This document shows, piece after piece, positions 9,974-22,575 of a DNA stretch of 64,000 nt (the first letter of the stretch is position 1; each line of letters begins with the position of its first letter). Position numbers and translations under genes: made by a program. Source of the DNA: Aphrophora alni. Taxonomy: Eukaryota > Arthropoda > Insecta > Hemiptera > Aphrophoridae. The notes beneath the pieces were generated by a model. The model saw only the letters and a list, made by a program, of their open reading frames with translations. It was not told the DNA's origin and ran no database searches. The DNA lies in NCBI GenBank assembly GCA_963513935.1, contig OY740772.1, positions 106,427,797 to 106,491,796 of the forward strand, given 5' to 3'.

Positions 9974-12506
9974 CTATACAAGTACAACATTCTGTTAGAT
10001 ATGGAAACTATTCAGACTAAAAGAATAATTATTGGTTCTAAGCTTTAAGCTTTGTCTAGAGCTAGCTAGCTAGGAACTATCTTAGGCTTTTACTGAAAAC
10101 TATTAAGCTAATGTAACTACAGGTAAAGCAATGCTTATTTTATGGAATAAATAAGCAATAAAATTATTTTTCAAACATAATTTATAGTTATGTATTTGAT
10201 ACAGCTTTAAATGCGTTTGATTAGGAGTAATTAAAAATTGACATAATTATAAATATTTTCATGATAAAAATGAAATCAATATGTCTACATTAATTTTAAA
10301 TTTAGTTCATTATTAAAAAAAATACTGTATAAAAGATGCTTACGAGAGAAGAATTGTTAAAAAAAAAATCATATATAATGATGCTGAATAACGTTTTATT
10401 ATATATTTTTTAATGGGTTATCAAAATAAATAGATGATACATATTTTATTAAACAAATGTAAGAAAAAATAGTTAATGATATTTTAACGTGTTTTGAAGA
10501 ATACTGTTAAGTTGGCGACATTTAGCTGCAAAATTACGAGACAAGTGATAAAACAGTCCAAACAGATATTTAATACCTCAAAGAGTTTATATTTTATATA
10601 TATTATTTTGTTTTATATTAACGGTATCTTGTAAATTGGATCATATTTAGAGAATAAAAAAAAATGTTAGTATAACTTAAAATATTTATTTGAGAAAAAT
10701 GTATTTTTAAAATAACCTTTCAGGTTTTGAATTCTTACCATGCATGTTGAAAGCAACTATAAGCTAAATAATGACATAGCAAAATAAAAAAACATTCAAA
10801 ACACAAAACATAAGAAAGAAATGCAGTATTTTAAGTACATAGCAAGGATAGAACTCACAAGGCTATGTTAGTAAACATGTTGACAACATGCAAAAACAAT
10901 AAGTTCAAATAACATTATGATAACAGTATAATTTTATCATAAAAAAACTTGAGAGCAAACTTTTCTGTTCATTTTTGTTAAATTAATATATGATTTTATT
11001 ATGAAGATTTTAATTTATAGAGAAAACAACAATGTTTGTTAAAATTTTGCGAGTGATAAAAAATACAAAAATACATTAAATCATGACTGTAATAATTCGT
11101 ATATAATATTTATGAATTTTTCTAATACAACACGATATTCAAAAATTACAGAAAAGTAATTGTTCGACTATGTAATAGTTCGGTTAATTTAAAATCTATT
11201 AACATTATAAAATGTGTCAAAAGAATTTGCTCATTCATACGGTATGTTAAAGAGAAACATTCAAATAGTTTATACAGTTTTTACTGAAACTAAAATAATA
11301 AACTTTTTCAACATTTCTATACATGCTTCAAAATTTTAACTGAGAAGCATTAATAAATCGTAATTATTAATATTTTAGTTTCAATAAGTAACTATGTCTT
11401 ATAATTACATACAAGATTAACCACATAATAGTTAAATCAAGGAATGTGCTGTATTATGCACGATAATATTCCTTAATTATATTTATTCATTCCAAAAAAC
11501 AGATTACACACAATAATAAACACTGACACTGTAGTATGTTCCTTTTTCAGTTGAAGAATATTGTATAGGAAGGGTTGGTGGTGATTTTATTCACCGTTCC
11601 AACGATACAAGGGTGAACTGTGGCTTAGGGTTGTCATTTAACCTTTATCATCCACGTCCATTTTCATAGTAGTTTAACATTCCATGGATACTGAAGACAA
11701 ATCCAATGACGGAAAGATGGATGATATTTATTTGAATTAGAGTTATGGCATGTGCGTGTAAATGTGTGGTGTCATTCTTAATATTTGATAATAATTGTAA
11801 TTTGTAACAAACTTAAAAAAAGTATTGATATTGATTCTAATATTTGAATTTTTACATGTATTTACCTACAGGTCTACTTTTACAGTTTCAAATTGTAGAC
11901 ATTGACCTAACCTATAAAAAATGTTATTGTTAACACATTTTAAGTTCACATTTTTGTAAAAAAGAAAGAATTTGAAATTTAGTTTAAAATGACGGATTCT
12001 CTCAGTAATGACGAGATAAAAGTAACACCGACTAAATAAATGATAAAAGAAGATTAGCATTTTCTTTCACAAAAAAAAGAAGATAAATTAGTGTATACAA
12101 CAATTCTATTCAGCCTTTAAGACACTTGTGACAAGTTTAGAACTGAGTTATTTTTCGTACCTTAAAGGTTATCTTAATACAATTGTAGTATAAACTATTA
12201 TTAAGATAAATTTCTGTATTCTATCAAGATTTATTATAAGTAAATTGATTACTAAACAACTTCATAAATATTAATTTGAAAAAATATTGTATCGTGTACT
12301 GTAAGAGAAAAATGTATACGAATACATTTAATAAAGGATTTAACTTTAAGAAACAAAATTATGTGTACGTTATGTATAGCATAGTTGGAAAGTGTCGATA
12401 ATCGATAAACCATAACTCTTCAACAAATAATGAAACAAGATGGAAAGTGATACAAGAAGGATGAACCGTTCCACAACCAATGCATTCCGGCAATATCGAG
12501 ACTTAC
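9974..12506 (-). other. Mhc intron between the alternative pair and the 157-bp exon
   Basis: A 2.5-kb AT-rich intron. A less AT-rich patch at about 11,520-11,720 is open for some 45 codons on the plus strand but is not recognisable. No other structure seen. Confidence 0.65.
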
Positions 12507-12650
12507 GTAAATTAGCTTATGGTAATATCTTTGCTTCAAGTTATACAATACAGATGCGTCATTGAGGTATGTCAAGTTAGACATGTCCTCGCATTTCTCA
12601 TACTTAGGTGGATTTACTTGTCCTACTTTGTCCTTTTTGAAGTCCTTAGT
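12507..12650 (-). CDS. Mhc: Mhc alternative exon, cluster 1, distal copy (residues 70-117)
   Basis: A 144-bp exon with acceptor TTTTTCTCAACAG and donor GTAAGT, phase 0 at both ends. It encodes 48 residues, starting [20 protein letters not shown] and ending [11 protein letters not shown]. It is the second copy in transcription order and 73 bp from the first. The two differ at several positions (KCEDMSNL against [13 protein letters not shown] against VLWNL; YYHK against YYVK). They code for the same segment near the N-terminal SH3-like domain and converter-facing surface, so inclusion of one must exclude the other. Including both would stay in frame but would duplicate the segment. Confidence 0.95.
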
Positions 12651-12723
12651 CTGTTGAGAAAAACATAATTTCGTTAGACATTTCAATTATTCTAGTAACT
12701 TTTGAACATTGTTAATAACTTAC

Positions 12724-12867
12724 ATAGATCAATTTGACATAATAACGTTGTTTTAAATTCCACAAAACGCTGGCATCGTTCAGATAGGTCAAATCGGCCA
12801 TGTCTTCCACACGTTCGTACTTAGGTGGGTTGACTTGCCCCACAAGGTCCTTCTTGAAGTTCTTGTC
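12724..12867 (-). CDS. Mhc: Mhc alternative exon, cluster 1, proximal copy (residues 70-117)
   Basis: A 144-bp exon with acceptor ATAATGAGCAG and donor GTAAGT, phase 0 to phase 0. It encodes [20 protein letters not shown], then [18 protein letters not shown] and ends RYYVKLIY. Its polypyrimidine tract is poorer than that of the distal copy, which may make it the more regulated choice (inference). It corresponds to the exon 3a/3b pair of insect muscle Mhc. Confidence 0.95.
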
Positions 12868-12964
12868 CTGCTCATTATACAGCGAACAGCATTAGAAATT
12901 ATCTTTATACATAGTTAGTAGTTTTGTTATTTGTAATTTGTTCATGTAACATGAGTGTTTAAAT

Positions 12965-13460
12965 ATTATTGAAGTAACAGGATTGTTTACAGATAATTGA
13001 AGTAACATTGTTTAGAGATAATGGAAGTAACATGATTGTTTAGAAATAATATGATTATTTATAGATAATGGAAATAACATGATTGTTTAGATACAATGAA
13101 GTAACATGATTGTTTGGAGATAATTTAAGTAACACAATTATTTATAGATAATGGAAGTAAACATGATTGTTTAGACATAATGGAAGTAATATGATTGTTT
13201 ACAGTTAATAGAAGTAACACGATTGTTTTGAAATTATTAAAGTAATAGGGTATGATTGTTTAGAGATAATTTAGGTAACGTGATTTTTTAGATATAATTA
13301 AAGTAACATAATTGTTTATTGATAATTAAAGTAACACGATTGTTTAAAGTAAATTGAAATAACACAATTAATTGTTGAAAGACAATTGAAATAATATGCT
13401 TAGAGATAATGAATTAATATAATCCTTAAAGAGAAAATGGAAGTAATATGATTGATAACG
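12965..13460. repeat. Minisatellite, about 28-bp unit, roughly 17 degenerate copies
   Basis: Repeated unit close to GAAGTAACATGATTGTTTAG plus AGATAATG. Units vary by substitution and small indels. It lies in the intron between the ATG exon and the first alternative exon of Mhc. Confidence 0.85.
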
Positions 13461-14136
13461 GAAAAAAATAAACTCAGTTTCGATGATATTTTCTCTCGGG
13501 AATATCACATAATGACAAACATTTCGTAGCTATCACGATATTAATTTTACATCAGGTTTGACATTTAGCTCGTTTTAAGTTGGCGGTACTTGCAATTGTA
13601 AAAGAAAATCGATTAAATTTTGTCTTTAATATACAGATACTCTCAATTTTCCATAAATTACAAATTAATTATTTATTATGCCATTTTACTCAGATGTAAC
13701 TCAGTCAAGTCTGACAAAATGTAGTTAAACTTTTAAACTAAAACCAATTAAATTTTTGAAACAAATTATGTTTATACATTTCTGTGATGTTTTTTTGAGG
13801 GGAGATTGAATTTTGGTACAAACTGCAACTGCTGCCATCCTAATGTATCGATTCTTTGTGTGCTTGCAATGTTTTACATTATATGATATGGTAATGAAAT
13901 AAATTGCATTATTTTATGATTTTGTAGAGAATTAAATACAATCAGAAGTGAGAAAATAAACACAATTTTTTTTGAACTTACTAGTATTGTGTATGACAGA
14001 AAATGTGAGTATTGTATTGTGTTAATTATGAGTCTATAAGATGATTTGTGAATATATTCGGCATTGAATAATATTTCTCAAAATATTGAATTAACTTTAC
14101 AAATTAAGGTTTTTATTTTTAAAGTGAAATACTAAC

Positions 14137-14343
14137 CTCGCCATTGGGAAGAGTGACGGTGACTAGATCTCCCTTTGTGGCCTTGATCTCTCCTTGGAGG
14201 AAACCTTCCGCTTCATCAGGAACCCAACACGCCTTCTTGGCATCGTAGGGCTTTGTCTGATCTATACGCTTCTGTTCTAGTGACACGAACAAGTATGGGG
14301 TTGGGTCAGGGTCAGGGTCGTCACTTTTTACTACCCTCGGCAT
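14137..14343 (-). CDS. Mhc: Mhc first coding exon, residues 1-69
   Basis: The initiator ATG is at 14343-14341. The exon encodes MPRVVKSDDPDPDPTPYLFV followed by SLEQKRIDQTKPYDAKKACW and ends with TVTLPNGE just before donor GTTAGT at 14136. This is the N-terminal extension and the first part of the SH3-like subdomain of a muscle myosin heavy chain, the actin-based motor of thick filaments. The start is chosen because the PTPYLFVSLEQ block is the classic insect N-terminus, and because the exon extends upstream as untranslated sequence to a good acceptor (GTTTTCAG) at about 14393. It joins in phase 0 to either 144-bp alternative exon. No lesions seen. Confidence 0.97.
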
Positions 14344-14392
14344 TTCGGAGTCCTAAGAGAGATCTGAAGCAAGCGAGACGTGGACAGCCCTT
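14344..14392 (-). promoter_or_regulatory. Mhc: Mhc 5' untranslated part of the ATG exon
   Basis: 49 nt between acceptor TTGTTCTTGTTTTCAG and the start codon. It contains no upstream ATG in the transcribed direction. It implies at least one separate non-coding first exon further upstream. Confidence 0.8.
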
Positions 14393-14594
14393 CTGAAAAC
14401 AAGAACAAATATTCTGATGAGAATGATAATACAAATTAATTATATATATATAATAGAGTGTTAATAGTGAAATAGCTCAATTTTTAAATTAGAATTAACG
14501 GAGACAAATTTGTACAGTTTATTAAATGATTATGCATTGATATTACAATTTTGTCCAAGCAGGATAATGAGTTTTAGTTTCTTAGGTGTACATT

Positions 14595-14790
14595 GTCAAT
14601 CCCGAGGAAACATAGCTGAATCTACACTTTTTCTGAAGTCTCGGGTTGATCCCTTTCATTCATCTTTTCTATCATGTCTCTCTTAACGAGCTCTTTGTTC
14701 TTTTTCCAATCCTGATGCTACGGGTTTTTATTTAATGTTTTTTACTTCTTTTTATGATGACCTAGAGGTTTTTCGCCTTAAAACAAGGAA
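14595..14790 (+). repeat. SINE-like repeat family B
   Basis: Carries the family B landmarks in order: AATCCCGAGG, GTCTCGGGTTGATCCCTTTC, TCATGTCTCTCTTAACGAG, and the end block GAGGTTTTTCGCCTTAAAAC. The copy is nearly full length. Confidence 0.75.
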
Positions 14791-15834
14791 ATACTGCATA
14801 TAGATATAACTACATTATATTTTACGGTTGGGTGGGGGGGGGGCGAATTTCACATATGAAACATGGTGTTTCTTGTCATCTCGTAACTTTGAAAAAACAA
14901 ATTCATAAAATATACCATGAATGTCCGAACGTCCGAAAATTTAATACAATTTTACGGCCTTCACTACTAAACTACCGGTTTTTCAGTTTTTCATTGCTTT
15001 TTAAGTTTTTGGAAAATTTACTTTTCATTAGGACTCAGATTTTCATAGTTTTAGGATTGCAACCATAAGCTTAACACCTAAGCCAAAAATACAATTTATT
15101 AGTATAGAATAATATAATATTTACCATAATTCGTTATAAACAACAAATATACACACATATTGGTAAGTAACTGAGGAAACTAATATGAACAATCCATATA
15201 AAACTTTAAAACTAGAACAATTTAGTTCTTAGAAGAAATTCAAAGGCAATCTTTTAAACAAACTAGATTTTACAGCTGTGAGAAACTGGGTTAGACAGCA
15301 GAAATCCTCCTCGGATCTCTCACAACTATGGATGGAGATGTTCCAACGGGAATTGTACTTATGCTTGGATTACACGTTTGACATATTTAAACAATGTATT
15401 AAATGTTTAGCAATTCAAAATTGGTGCATGAAAAATAATGGTTACGTCTTTAGATATTTTATTCGATATAATCAATATGTGTTAAAAATCTTGTTAACAA
15501 TATCTTTTCTTTAATGTATTTCTTTTCTTAATTTTAATGCAAAATAGTGATAAAGGTCTGGTGAAAAGTATTTTACAAATCGAAACGAATTAGGGGATGA
15601 TGAGGGACTTCTTAGGGGATGATGTGGTACTTCTAACCCTCAATGTAGTATGAAAGCTATATTTATATTAGTAGTAAAGTAGTATATATTATAAAGTAGG
15701 AAAGTAATATTATAATTTAATACTGTATTTAGTTGAAATACTGCACCACATTAAACCTTCAAAAGTTTACTTTAAGGTGAACCCCCAGTTGAACTATTTT
15801 AATTTACACTTTTTTTTTCATAATTTCTAACTTT

Positions 15835-15988
15835 AGATTATTCTCTTGACCAACTTCTATTCTCTCCTGACGCTATTAGAGTATTCGAGAGCCACGAATC
15901 TTCATTTTATGTTTTCTTCTTCTTTTTTTTTAAGCGATTATGACCGAGAGGAAGGATTAAGACATCCTTTAAACAACAAGAAAACTGG
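15835..15988 (+). repeat. SINE-like repeat family B, 5'-truncated copy
   Basis: Contains CTCTTGACCAACTTCTATTC, CTGACGCTATTAGAGTATTC and the terminal TTTAAACAACAAGAAA of family B. Confidence 0.7.
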
Positions 15989-16193
15989 ACCGTTATTAAA
16001 CGTTATTTAGTAAAAAATGTACTGAATATAATTTAAATTGGAAGCTTAAAAACGAGACCCAGGTATGTTGTTTTGAACGTACATATGTTGAAACAAGAAA
16101 TTTATTTAAACCATAAATATATCATTTTGTCTATTAACTTCATTTATGTATTTTCAGTTTATGCTCCAAAGCTAAATTTAAATTATCAGTAAC

Positions 16194-16195
<2 letters not shown>

Positions 16196-16239
<44 letters not shown>
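16196..16239. repeat. (TA)n microsatellite
   Basis: Uninterrupted TA run of about 44 bp in the putative first intron of Mhc. Confidence 0.97.
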
Positions 16240-16242
<3 letters not shown>

Positions 16243-18194
16243 GTCGTCTACTTAATTTTATATAAAATATTTTCAGAATAAAAAATATAAATGTAATGTA
16301 ACTGTAAAAAACCTGAATCAGATCTGCATTTCAGTCTCTGTGATACAACTAGATTTAGAGAACTGGTTAAAGTCTTCAAAACTACACAGTATTTTCAATT
16401 TGAACGGTTTTCACTGACTTTTTTAAACTCTGAACTTTTCGAGAGATGGAATTGTTTCTCATTTATTTTTGTTTTAAGGTTTAACCAACGTTAAATCTTT
16501 CTTGAAAATAAAATCAACTGTCTGACGAAAATATTCAGGAAATGAAGAAACACCACGTTTTATACGGTAATCAGAAAGGAAATTTTCACTAAGTATACAA
16601 CTTAAAATGTCTTTAGTATACTATACTAAAGACATTTAGTATATAAACTAACCTATATAAACAGGTAATACGTTTAAATAACTTAAAATATATAATAATC
16701 CAATGATTAACGATATTTAACCTGTTACTTAAAAGGAGAGACATGGTGAGCTATTTTAGAACATGACGTCATTTCTAAAAATAATTCGAGGGTTCTGCAC
16801 ACGGCTCTGATGCACGTGTTGTGAATCTGATTTAAAGTTAAAAAAATATCATAAAGTAAACATAATATACCAGTGTCGAATCCAAGCATCAATCCCGTTT
16901 CACAATAAATAAATAATGATTCATTGTATTGTCCGAGTGCCAATTTGTGTTACGTTGAAACATAGACTTGCGACGACAGAAATGTTTTATAACGTTGCCA
17001 AAGAGTTAAATTTAAATGGTTGAGTTATAATTAAGAAACTGTTTTGTTTATGGAAAGACAATGTTAGATGTTTTAATAGACGCGTGTTATTATAATACCT
17101 CAAATACTACAACAACTTTGAATTTAATTCTTTTATATTAAAGTAGAAAAAATATTGAAAAACTATGCTATAGTTGAGATTATTAGTAACTATATTATTT
17201 ATAATTAACACTCTTAAACTATAAAAAACACAATCTCTCAAAATCAACTACTCAATCACAAAATTACTTAAAACTATTGCATTTGTAATTTTGAAAAAAA
17301 AATCGATTAGTTCCAAAATATATATTTTTAAATATTATAATAACCAATTAAATATGTTAAAATTTATACTATATACTAAATGCAACAATTCATAAGTAAG
17401 TTACAGACTCAATAAAGTACGAAACTCCATATCAGAAAAATAAATTGGTTAACAATTAGTGTGGTTTGGCTGATGGTGATTAGGATGTAATGAACATACA
17501 GTTCAAACATGTGCGAGTTTGAATGTGTTGTAAAATGTTACAAGCGAGAAAAATTCCAAAAAAATTAAGATTACAAATATTTGTTCTCCATTAATAGTGT
17601 CTTATTAATTTGAATTAAAATATACATAACTTTTCTATGGATTAACTATTTAAATTTTATAAATAGTTAAGTTTTGTGTACAATGTATTACATTTATTAG
17701 CTTACTTGTTAATACGTTTATAAACATCTTTAAACTTATACAGTAAATATATGTTTATAAATGAAATTAATGTTAAAAAATTATTTAGTTAGTTCCACCG
17801 GCTCTGCCATTGGATTTAAAAAAATTGGCTGTAAGTTGTGAAACTTAAATTAAGCAGGAGGCAAATTAAATTAAAAAACAGATATATTCATTAATTTGAA
17901 AGAATTACTGATTTTTAAATTTTTAAGTTTTATCGAAAATGGTCAATCTTTAAACCGATTTGTAAGTGAAAAATTTCATAAATGATTTATATTAATAATA
18001 TTTTTTTTAAATCTTGTTTTATTGATTTTATTAATTTAGAAACAAACAAAATAATTTACCCCAAATTTTAACAACTCTTGAAAAATAATAAATCACTTCT
18101 ATTTTACGTTTTTAAAACAGTTGTTTTATTCAAACAACTGAAAACCTCAGGAGGCTATTTTATAGAGAGTACAGGCTTGGCAATCATGAGAGAA

Positions 18195-18364
18195 TCTTTT
18201 TCATGCAGTCTTGGGTTAGATTTCTCTATTTTATTTTTCTTATTAGACTTTCTTGTTATTTTCCGACCTTGGCACTGTAATAGGTTTTATTATAATCCTT
18301 TTTTTTATAAAGCTATGATGACCGATAAGTTTTTCACCTTTAAACAACAAGAAAAATCAAAGGA
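18195..18364 (+). repeat. SINE-like repeat family B, truncated copy
   Basis: Contains TGCAGTCTTGGGTTAGATTT and the end block GATGACCGATAAGTTTTTCA followed by CCTTTAAACAACAAGAAAAA. Confidence 0.75.
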
Positions 18365-18779
18365 TTGAATTATTAACCGGTAGTGATACGACCCTATCAA
18401 TCATGTTGTAGACAACCAGGATATTAACATGAGGTGTAGTTGTTTTTGGAATAGTAAATTTTACCAAAGTAGGGTAGAATCTCAGTTCAATTTATTTTCA
18501 TTATTAAACACTTTTAACTGTAAGTAATTGAGTTTAATTAATTAAATGTAAATAAACATTACTTTATAATTTACCTAAAGCTGTAGTGCCCAGATTTTAA
18601 AACACAATTTTATGTTGGTAGTCAATAAACTGATTTAGTTTTAAAAACAAATTCCATTTATTATCTGTCCTCTAAATTTCTCGAATAAATTATAATGTGA
18701 TAATATATTAACTTAATAGATATAAACTTCACCAAATCTATCAAGCCAACTTGAACAAGACAGTATTAATGTGTGTAGA

Positions 18780-19015
18780 TCTTTTTTTCTTTTTGCTTAA
18801 AGGCGAAAAACCTTGCAGTCATCATCCTTTTATAAAAATAAAATGAAAACAAAAGAGTAAAGACATTTAGTCCTCGAATATTTTAGTAGTGTCAGGTTCG
18901 AAAAAGAACAAGTGTAGGACAAGAGAGACCTGATAGGAAAGATGAAAAAGAGAGATCTAACCCATCACTAGGAGAAAAGTATAGATTCAGCTAAGTACCT
19001 TCAGAATTGTCAAGC
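18780..19015 (-). repeat. SINE-like repeat family B, minus orientation
   Basis: Reverse complement of family B: TTAAAGGCGAAAAACCTTGC, then ACAAGAGAGACCTGATAGGA and GATCTAACCCATCACTAG. Nearly full length. Confidence 0.75.
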
Positions 19016-20889
19016 GCTTGTTTAATATTTATAGATATTTATTATAATAATATATTTATTAAATTTAATAAAGAAAAGACATTATTATTGTTTAGAAAGA
19101 TATACGAGTTATATTTTTAAACTGAAATTAATTTTTAAATCTTTAACGACGTTTATTATATATCACTATAATGTTTGACATAAACACAGATTTAACGATG
19201 GTACGTAATAATTATGATCAACAATTGTAATTAAAGAAAATGTTTAAGCTCTTTCTAAATAATAGAAAGTATTTAATTTATAAAATATTGCAGTGTATTG
19301 TTTCATCGCAATTTAAGTATCTCGGATGTTAAAAGCTTTGTGGTTTAATGAAACATCAAAATTTAAATTATAAAAAACATATTATTATTGATTCAGTATT
19401 AAATTCCTTTGATTAAAACACATTCTGTAATATTTTGTTACATCAAGTAGGTTGGATAATCCTGCAAATATTAGGTTTAAAGACAACTTTAATGTGTGTT
19501 ACTTCGACAGTAAACTGTAGTGGACAATCGTAAAAATATTTAATTTGTAAAACCTCTGGAATTTAAATGTTAAACACGATTATAAAGTAGTCTGTAGTTT
19601 TTTAAAGTATTAAAATATTCAGTTTAAACAGCCTAACGATAAACCTTGTAAGTAATATTTCTAATTTTAATTGTTAACAATATTATTAAAATTATTGATG
19701 TTTTATCAGCAACAAAATATTCACTTAGAGGTTTCATAAATTTGATTTATAGAACATGCTAAGAATGTTCTGTAAGCATGTTTGTCTTTTTAGAGTTCAC
19801 ACGGTCGTTAAAAGTCTTTTAGAATTATATTAGGCTTTATAATATTTAGAATAGAGTAAACTTTGATTGTAAAATATTCTATAATTTGAAAAAGTATTAA
19901 ATAAACAATAAACTCTTTTTATGTTTAATTTATTAGCTTTGGTGTATTAAAAAAATATGCAAGTATGTAACGATGTGAAAAAAACACACTGAGATTTGTA
20001 TTAAGTATGGAATTACTTTGAACAAAAACCTACGTATCAATAATTATTATAACTTAAATAAAGGAAGATAAACCTGAAGGACGATTGAATAATCGTAAAT
20101 TTAAAACGGCAAATAACATTTTATCAACAGAATTAAACATTTTGGTAAGTTATGCATTGAATTATTTTATAAAAACTATTTGAAACTGTAAAGTACAGTA
20201 GAATACCCGTTATAATGTTATAAATATTCAAAAACTCGAAGAAAAGTGGTGTAAGTTTTGTTGAGAATAAACAAGCTGTGTCTATTTTAGAGTTTTATCA
20301 CCCAATAAAAAGTTATTTATTCCAAACTTTAATTTAGTTCTAATATCTATGTATACAACTATACAGAGAGTTAAATGTAAAAAAAAAAATTGAAAAATTA
20401 AAAATATGAAATGTGTCGTTTTATTTTTATTCAAAGTAATTTTATAGTTACAACTCGAATTTAAAAATAATATAGTTTTGTTTTTAAACGAAGTATTGTA
20501 ATAAAAAATATAAAGAGTAAATACACTTTATCTTAAACCTATAATTTGTATAGTTGATTATAATTTATTAGTAAAATTGAAAAACTAAATTCATATAATA
20601 AAAGTTAAAGTATATGTTATTGTATAAAATTACAAATTTAAAAATCTGAAATTAAAAACATACAAGTCGTATGTTTGATAAAAGTAAGGAATTTGATTAT
20701 TACAATAACGTATAATAATACAAACTCTTTAAATCAGTAAACAGTTTCTATGTTATTGAATGAATGTAATTTAAAACCAATACTGAACTTTCATAACTAA
20801 TTTAATTAACGAATAAGCCTATTCAATAACAGATCCTATCAATGACCTTGATGATATAAATTGTAATTAATCTATAAGTTGGATCCTAC

Positions 20890-21001
20890 CTAATGATTGA
20901 AGACCACAAGGAGAGGAGCTGATAGATCTGTAAATCCAAGAAGGATGTGCGACAGACTGACAATGAGAGCTTGAGACCGCAAGCACCTCAGAGCTCATAC
21001 C
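20890..21001 (-). promoter_or_regulatory. Mhc: Candidate Mhc non-coding first exon A
   Basis: A GC-richer island in AT-rich DNA. On the minus strand a TATA box (21032-21027) is followed about 30 bp later by the proposed start near 21001 and about 110 nt of pyrimidine-rich leader ending at ATCATTAG|GTAGGA. The donor is weak, which lowers confidence. The position upstream of the ATG exon and the orientation fit an Mhc leader. It could instead belong to another transcript or be fortuitous. Confidence 0.35.
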
Positions 21002-21026
21002 AAAATAGTACCCCCGGCCCCCTCCC

Positions 21027-21032
21027 TTTATA
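21027..21032 (-). promoter_or_regulatory. TATA box of candidate first exon A
   Basis: TATAAA in the context AGGTATAAAGGGAGGGGGCC on the minus strand, an exact TATA element in an otherwise GC-rich stretch. About 15 bp upstream is ACTATTTGGG. Confidence 0.45.
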
Positions 21033-22444
21033 CCTAGTACACAACCCAAATAGTCGACCCAACCCATGAGATTCTTAAATTAACCACACTAGACGAAAGG
21101 TACTTTGCGATTTCTCGTTGGCAATCTTACCAACTTAACATACAATATTATTGATAAATCACAATTTGAAATTTTGTTGGTTTATAATTTATCCTGGTAG
21201 TAAAATAAAGAAAAATTCTGGATTAAACACACAAATTTTGTACTTAACCTGAATGAAATGAATGAATTACTTATAAATATATTATTGTTGTTATGCCGAC
21301 GTTTTGATACAGATTTTTTACGATATTATTTTTAAAACTAACGCACTCACACAAATGTTTGATATTTGTGCTCATTCTTAGACAAATAATTTAAATTGGC
21401 ACATTTAAAGTAGAAATTTAAAATGAATTATTATTACACTTGTAATAATGATATTGTATTATACATGAATTATTCTACATCATTGTTGATAAAATCTCCA
21501 ATGTGACCAAATTTATTATCAATGTAAAGTTTGTAATATTGGTTAAGATTTATGCTAGTCGTGATGGGAATAATCACGATTTTTAGAACAATTTTATACT
21601 ACCAATTCTGTAATATAAACATAAATCTACTCAAATACTTTAATTTTACAGTATACAAAATTATTATATTTGGAATATTCCTATTATATACGAATTGAAT
21701 TTATCCCATAGAAGAGGATTATTAGAAAATTTGCAATAGTTATTCTGATAATATTTATAACCATTTAATCTGTTGAATCACTTTTGTACTAATTGTTTTA
21801 TATTTTTTAATGCATCTAAATTAATTTTTGTTTTTAATTGCTCCGCGTTTTATTTTCATGTTTAATAAACAGCTAATAGTTAATTTTGTTCATAAATATT
21901 GTCTTAAAAAATAAAAACAAGAATAATTTTGTTAAGTACTTAGTTATAACTTAAACTTATTGAATTTAAAGTAATTATAAATTTTCATTGACGTGATACA
22001 ACTATTTAGAAATATTGTAGTTATGTGTGTGAGAGTGTATGTGTAATTATGTAATTAAGAAGGGCTGCAAAAACGCGTCCGAAAGCCAACCATCAGCCAA
22101 GACCGACAAACCAATGTTTTAATCCATATGATAGATAATAACGCAAGTAATATTACAGGAAAGCCACACACAGTTGTAAAGGCATGAATTCAGTACAATT
22201 TGTAAAAGCTTGATTTGTTTTATTTAAAATATAATTTAATTTCTAAGAAAAACTAAAAAAAAAGTATTATTTTATTTGTCGGGAAATATAGCATTTTATT
22301 TGTTCAAAGTTACACCCTACAGATTGTAATAATTTAAACTTACTATTGGAAGCAAATATGTAATAGAATAGTAGTATTAAAAAAAATTATAAAACATAAA
22401 AAAGTAGAAAGATTGATAAATTGTTTATAAGTGTAAATAACAAA

Positions 22445-22568
22445 CTAATTTGACATTAAAATATCTATCGCCTTGGTGATGTTGGGAACACTGATTTTGT
22501 CCAGCCTAGTGTATATGATGACACCTGTGAAGGCACGTGTACCTGTGGCGGCTTTCACATAGTAACAT
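22445..22568 (-). other. Short coding-like stretch, unknown
   Basis: Minus strand, open from just after a TGA to TAG (22445-22447), about 40 codons, reading KAATGTRAFTGVIIYTRLDK and then ISVPNITKAIDILMSN. It is less AT-rich than its flanks. It overlaps the start of the intron proposed for candidate first exon B, so the two interpretations compete. Not recognised. Confidence 0.25.
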
Positions 22569-22575
22569 CACTTAC

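Larger units (their letters stand above)
15989..20889 (-). other. Putative large first intron of Mhc
   Basis: Very AT-rich. It contains two family B copies, a (TA)n run and an 11-bp inverted repeat (TTAACTATTTA / TAAATAGTTAA) at 17642-17670 that includes TTATAAATAG, a match to the MEF2 consensus. No exon recognised. Confidence 0.55.

Noticed and set aside
11541..11672. Plus-strand open stretch after an acceptor-like TTCCTTTTTCAG, about 44 codons
   Set aside because: Openings of this length are expected by chance in several places across six frames of 64 kb. It has no motif, donor or companion exon.
12965..13460. CRISPR-like regularly spaced repeat
   Set aside because: The units are contiguous and degenerate with no unique spacers, in a eukaryotic intron. 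It is a minisatellite.
17642..17670. MEF2-like TTATAAATAG within an inverted repeat as an Mhc intronic enhancer
   Set aside because: Such matches are frequent in sequence this AT-rich. Without clustering or conservation it is not supportable as a separate feature.
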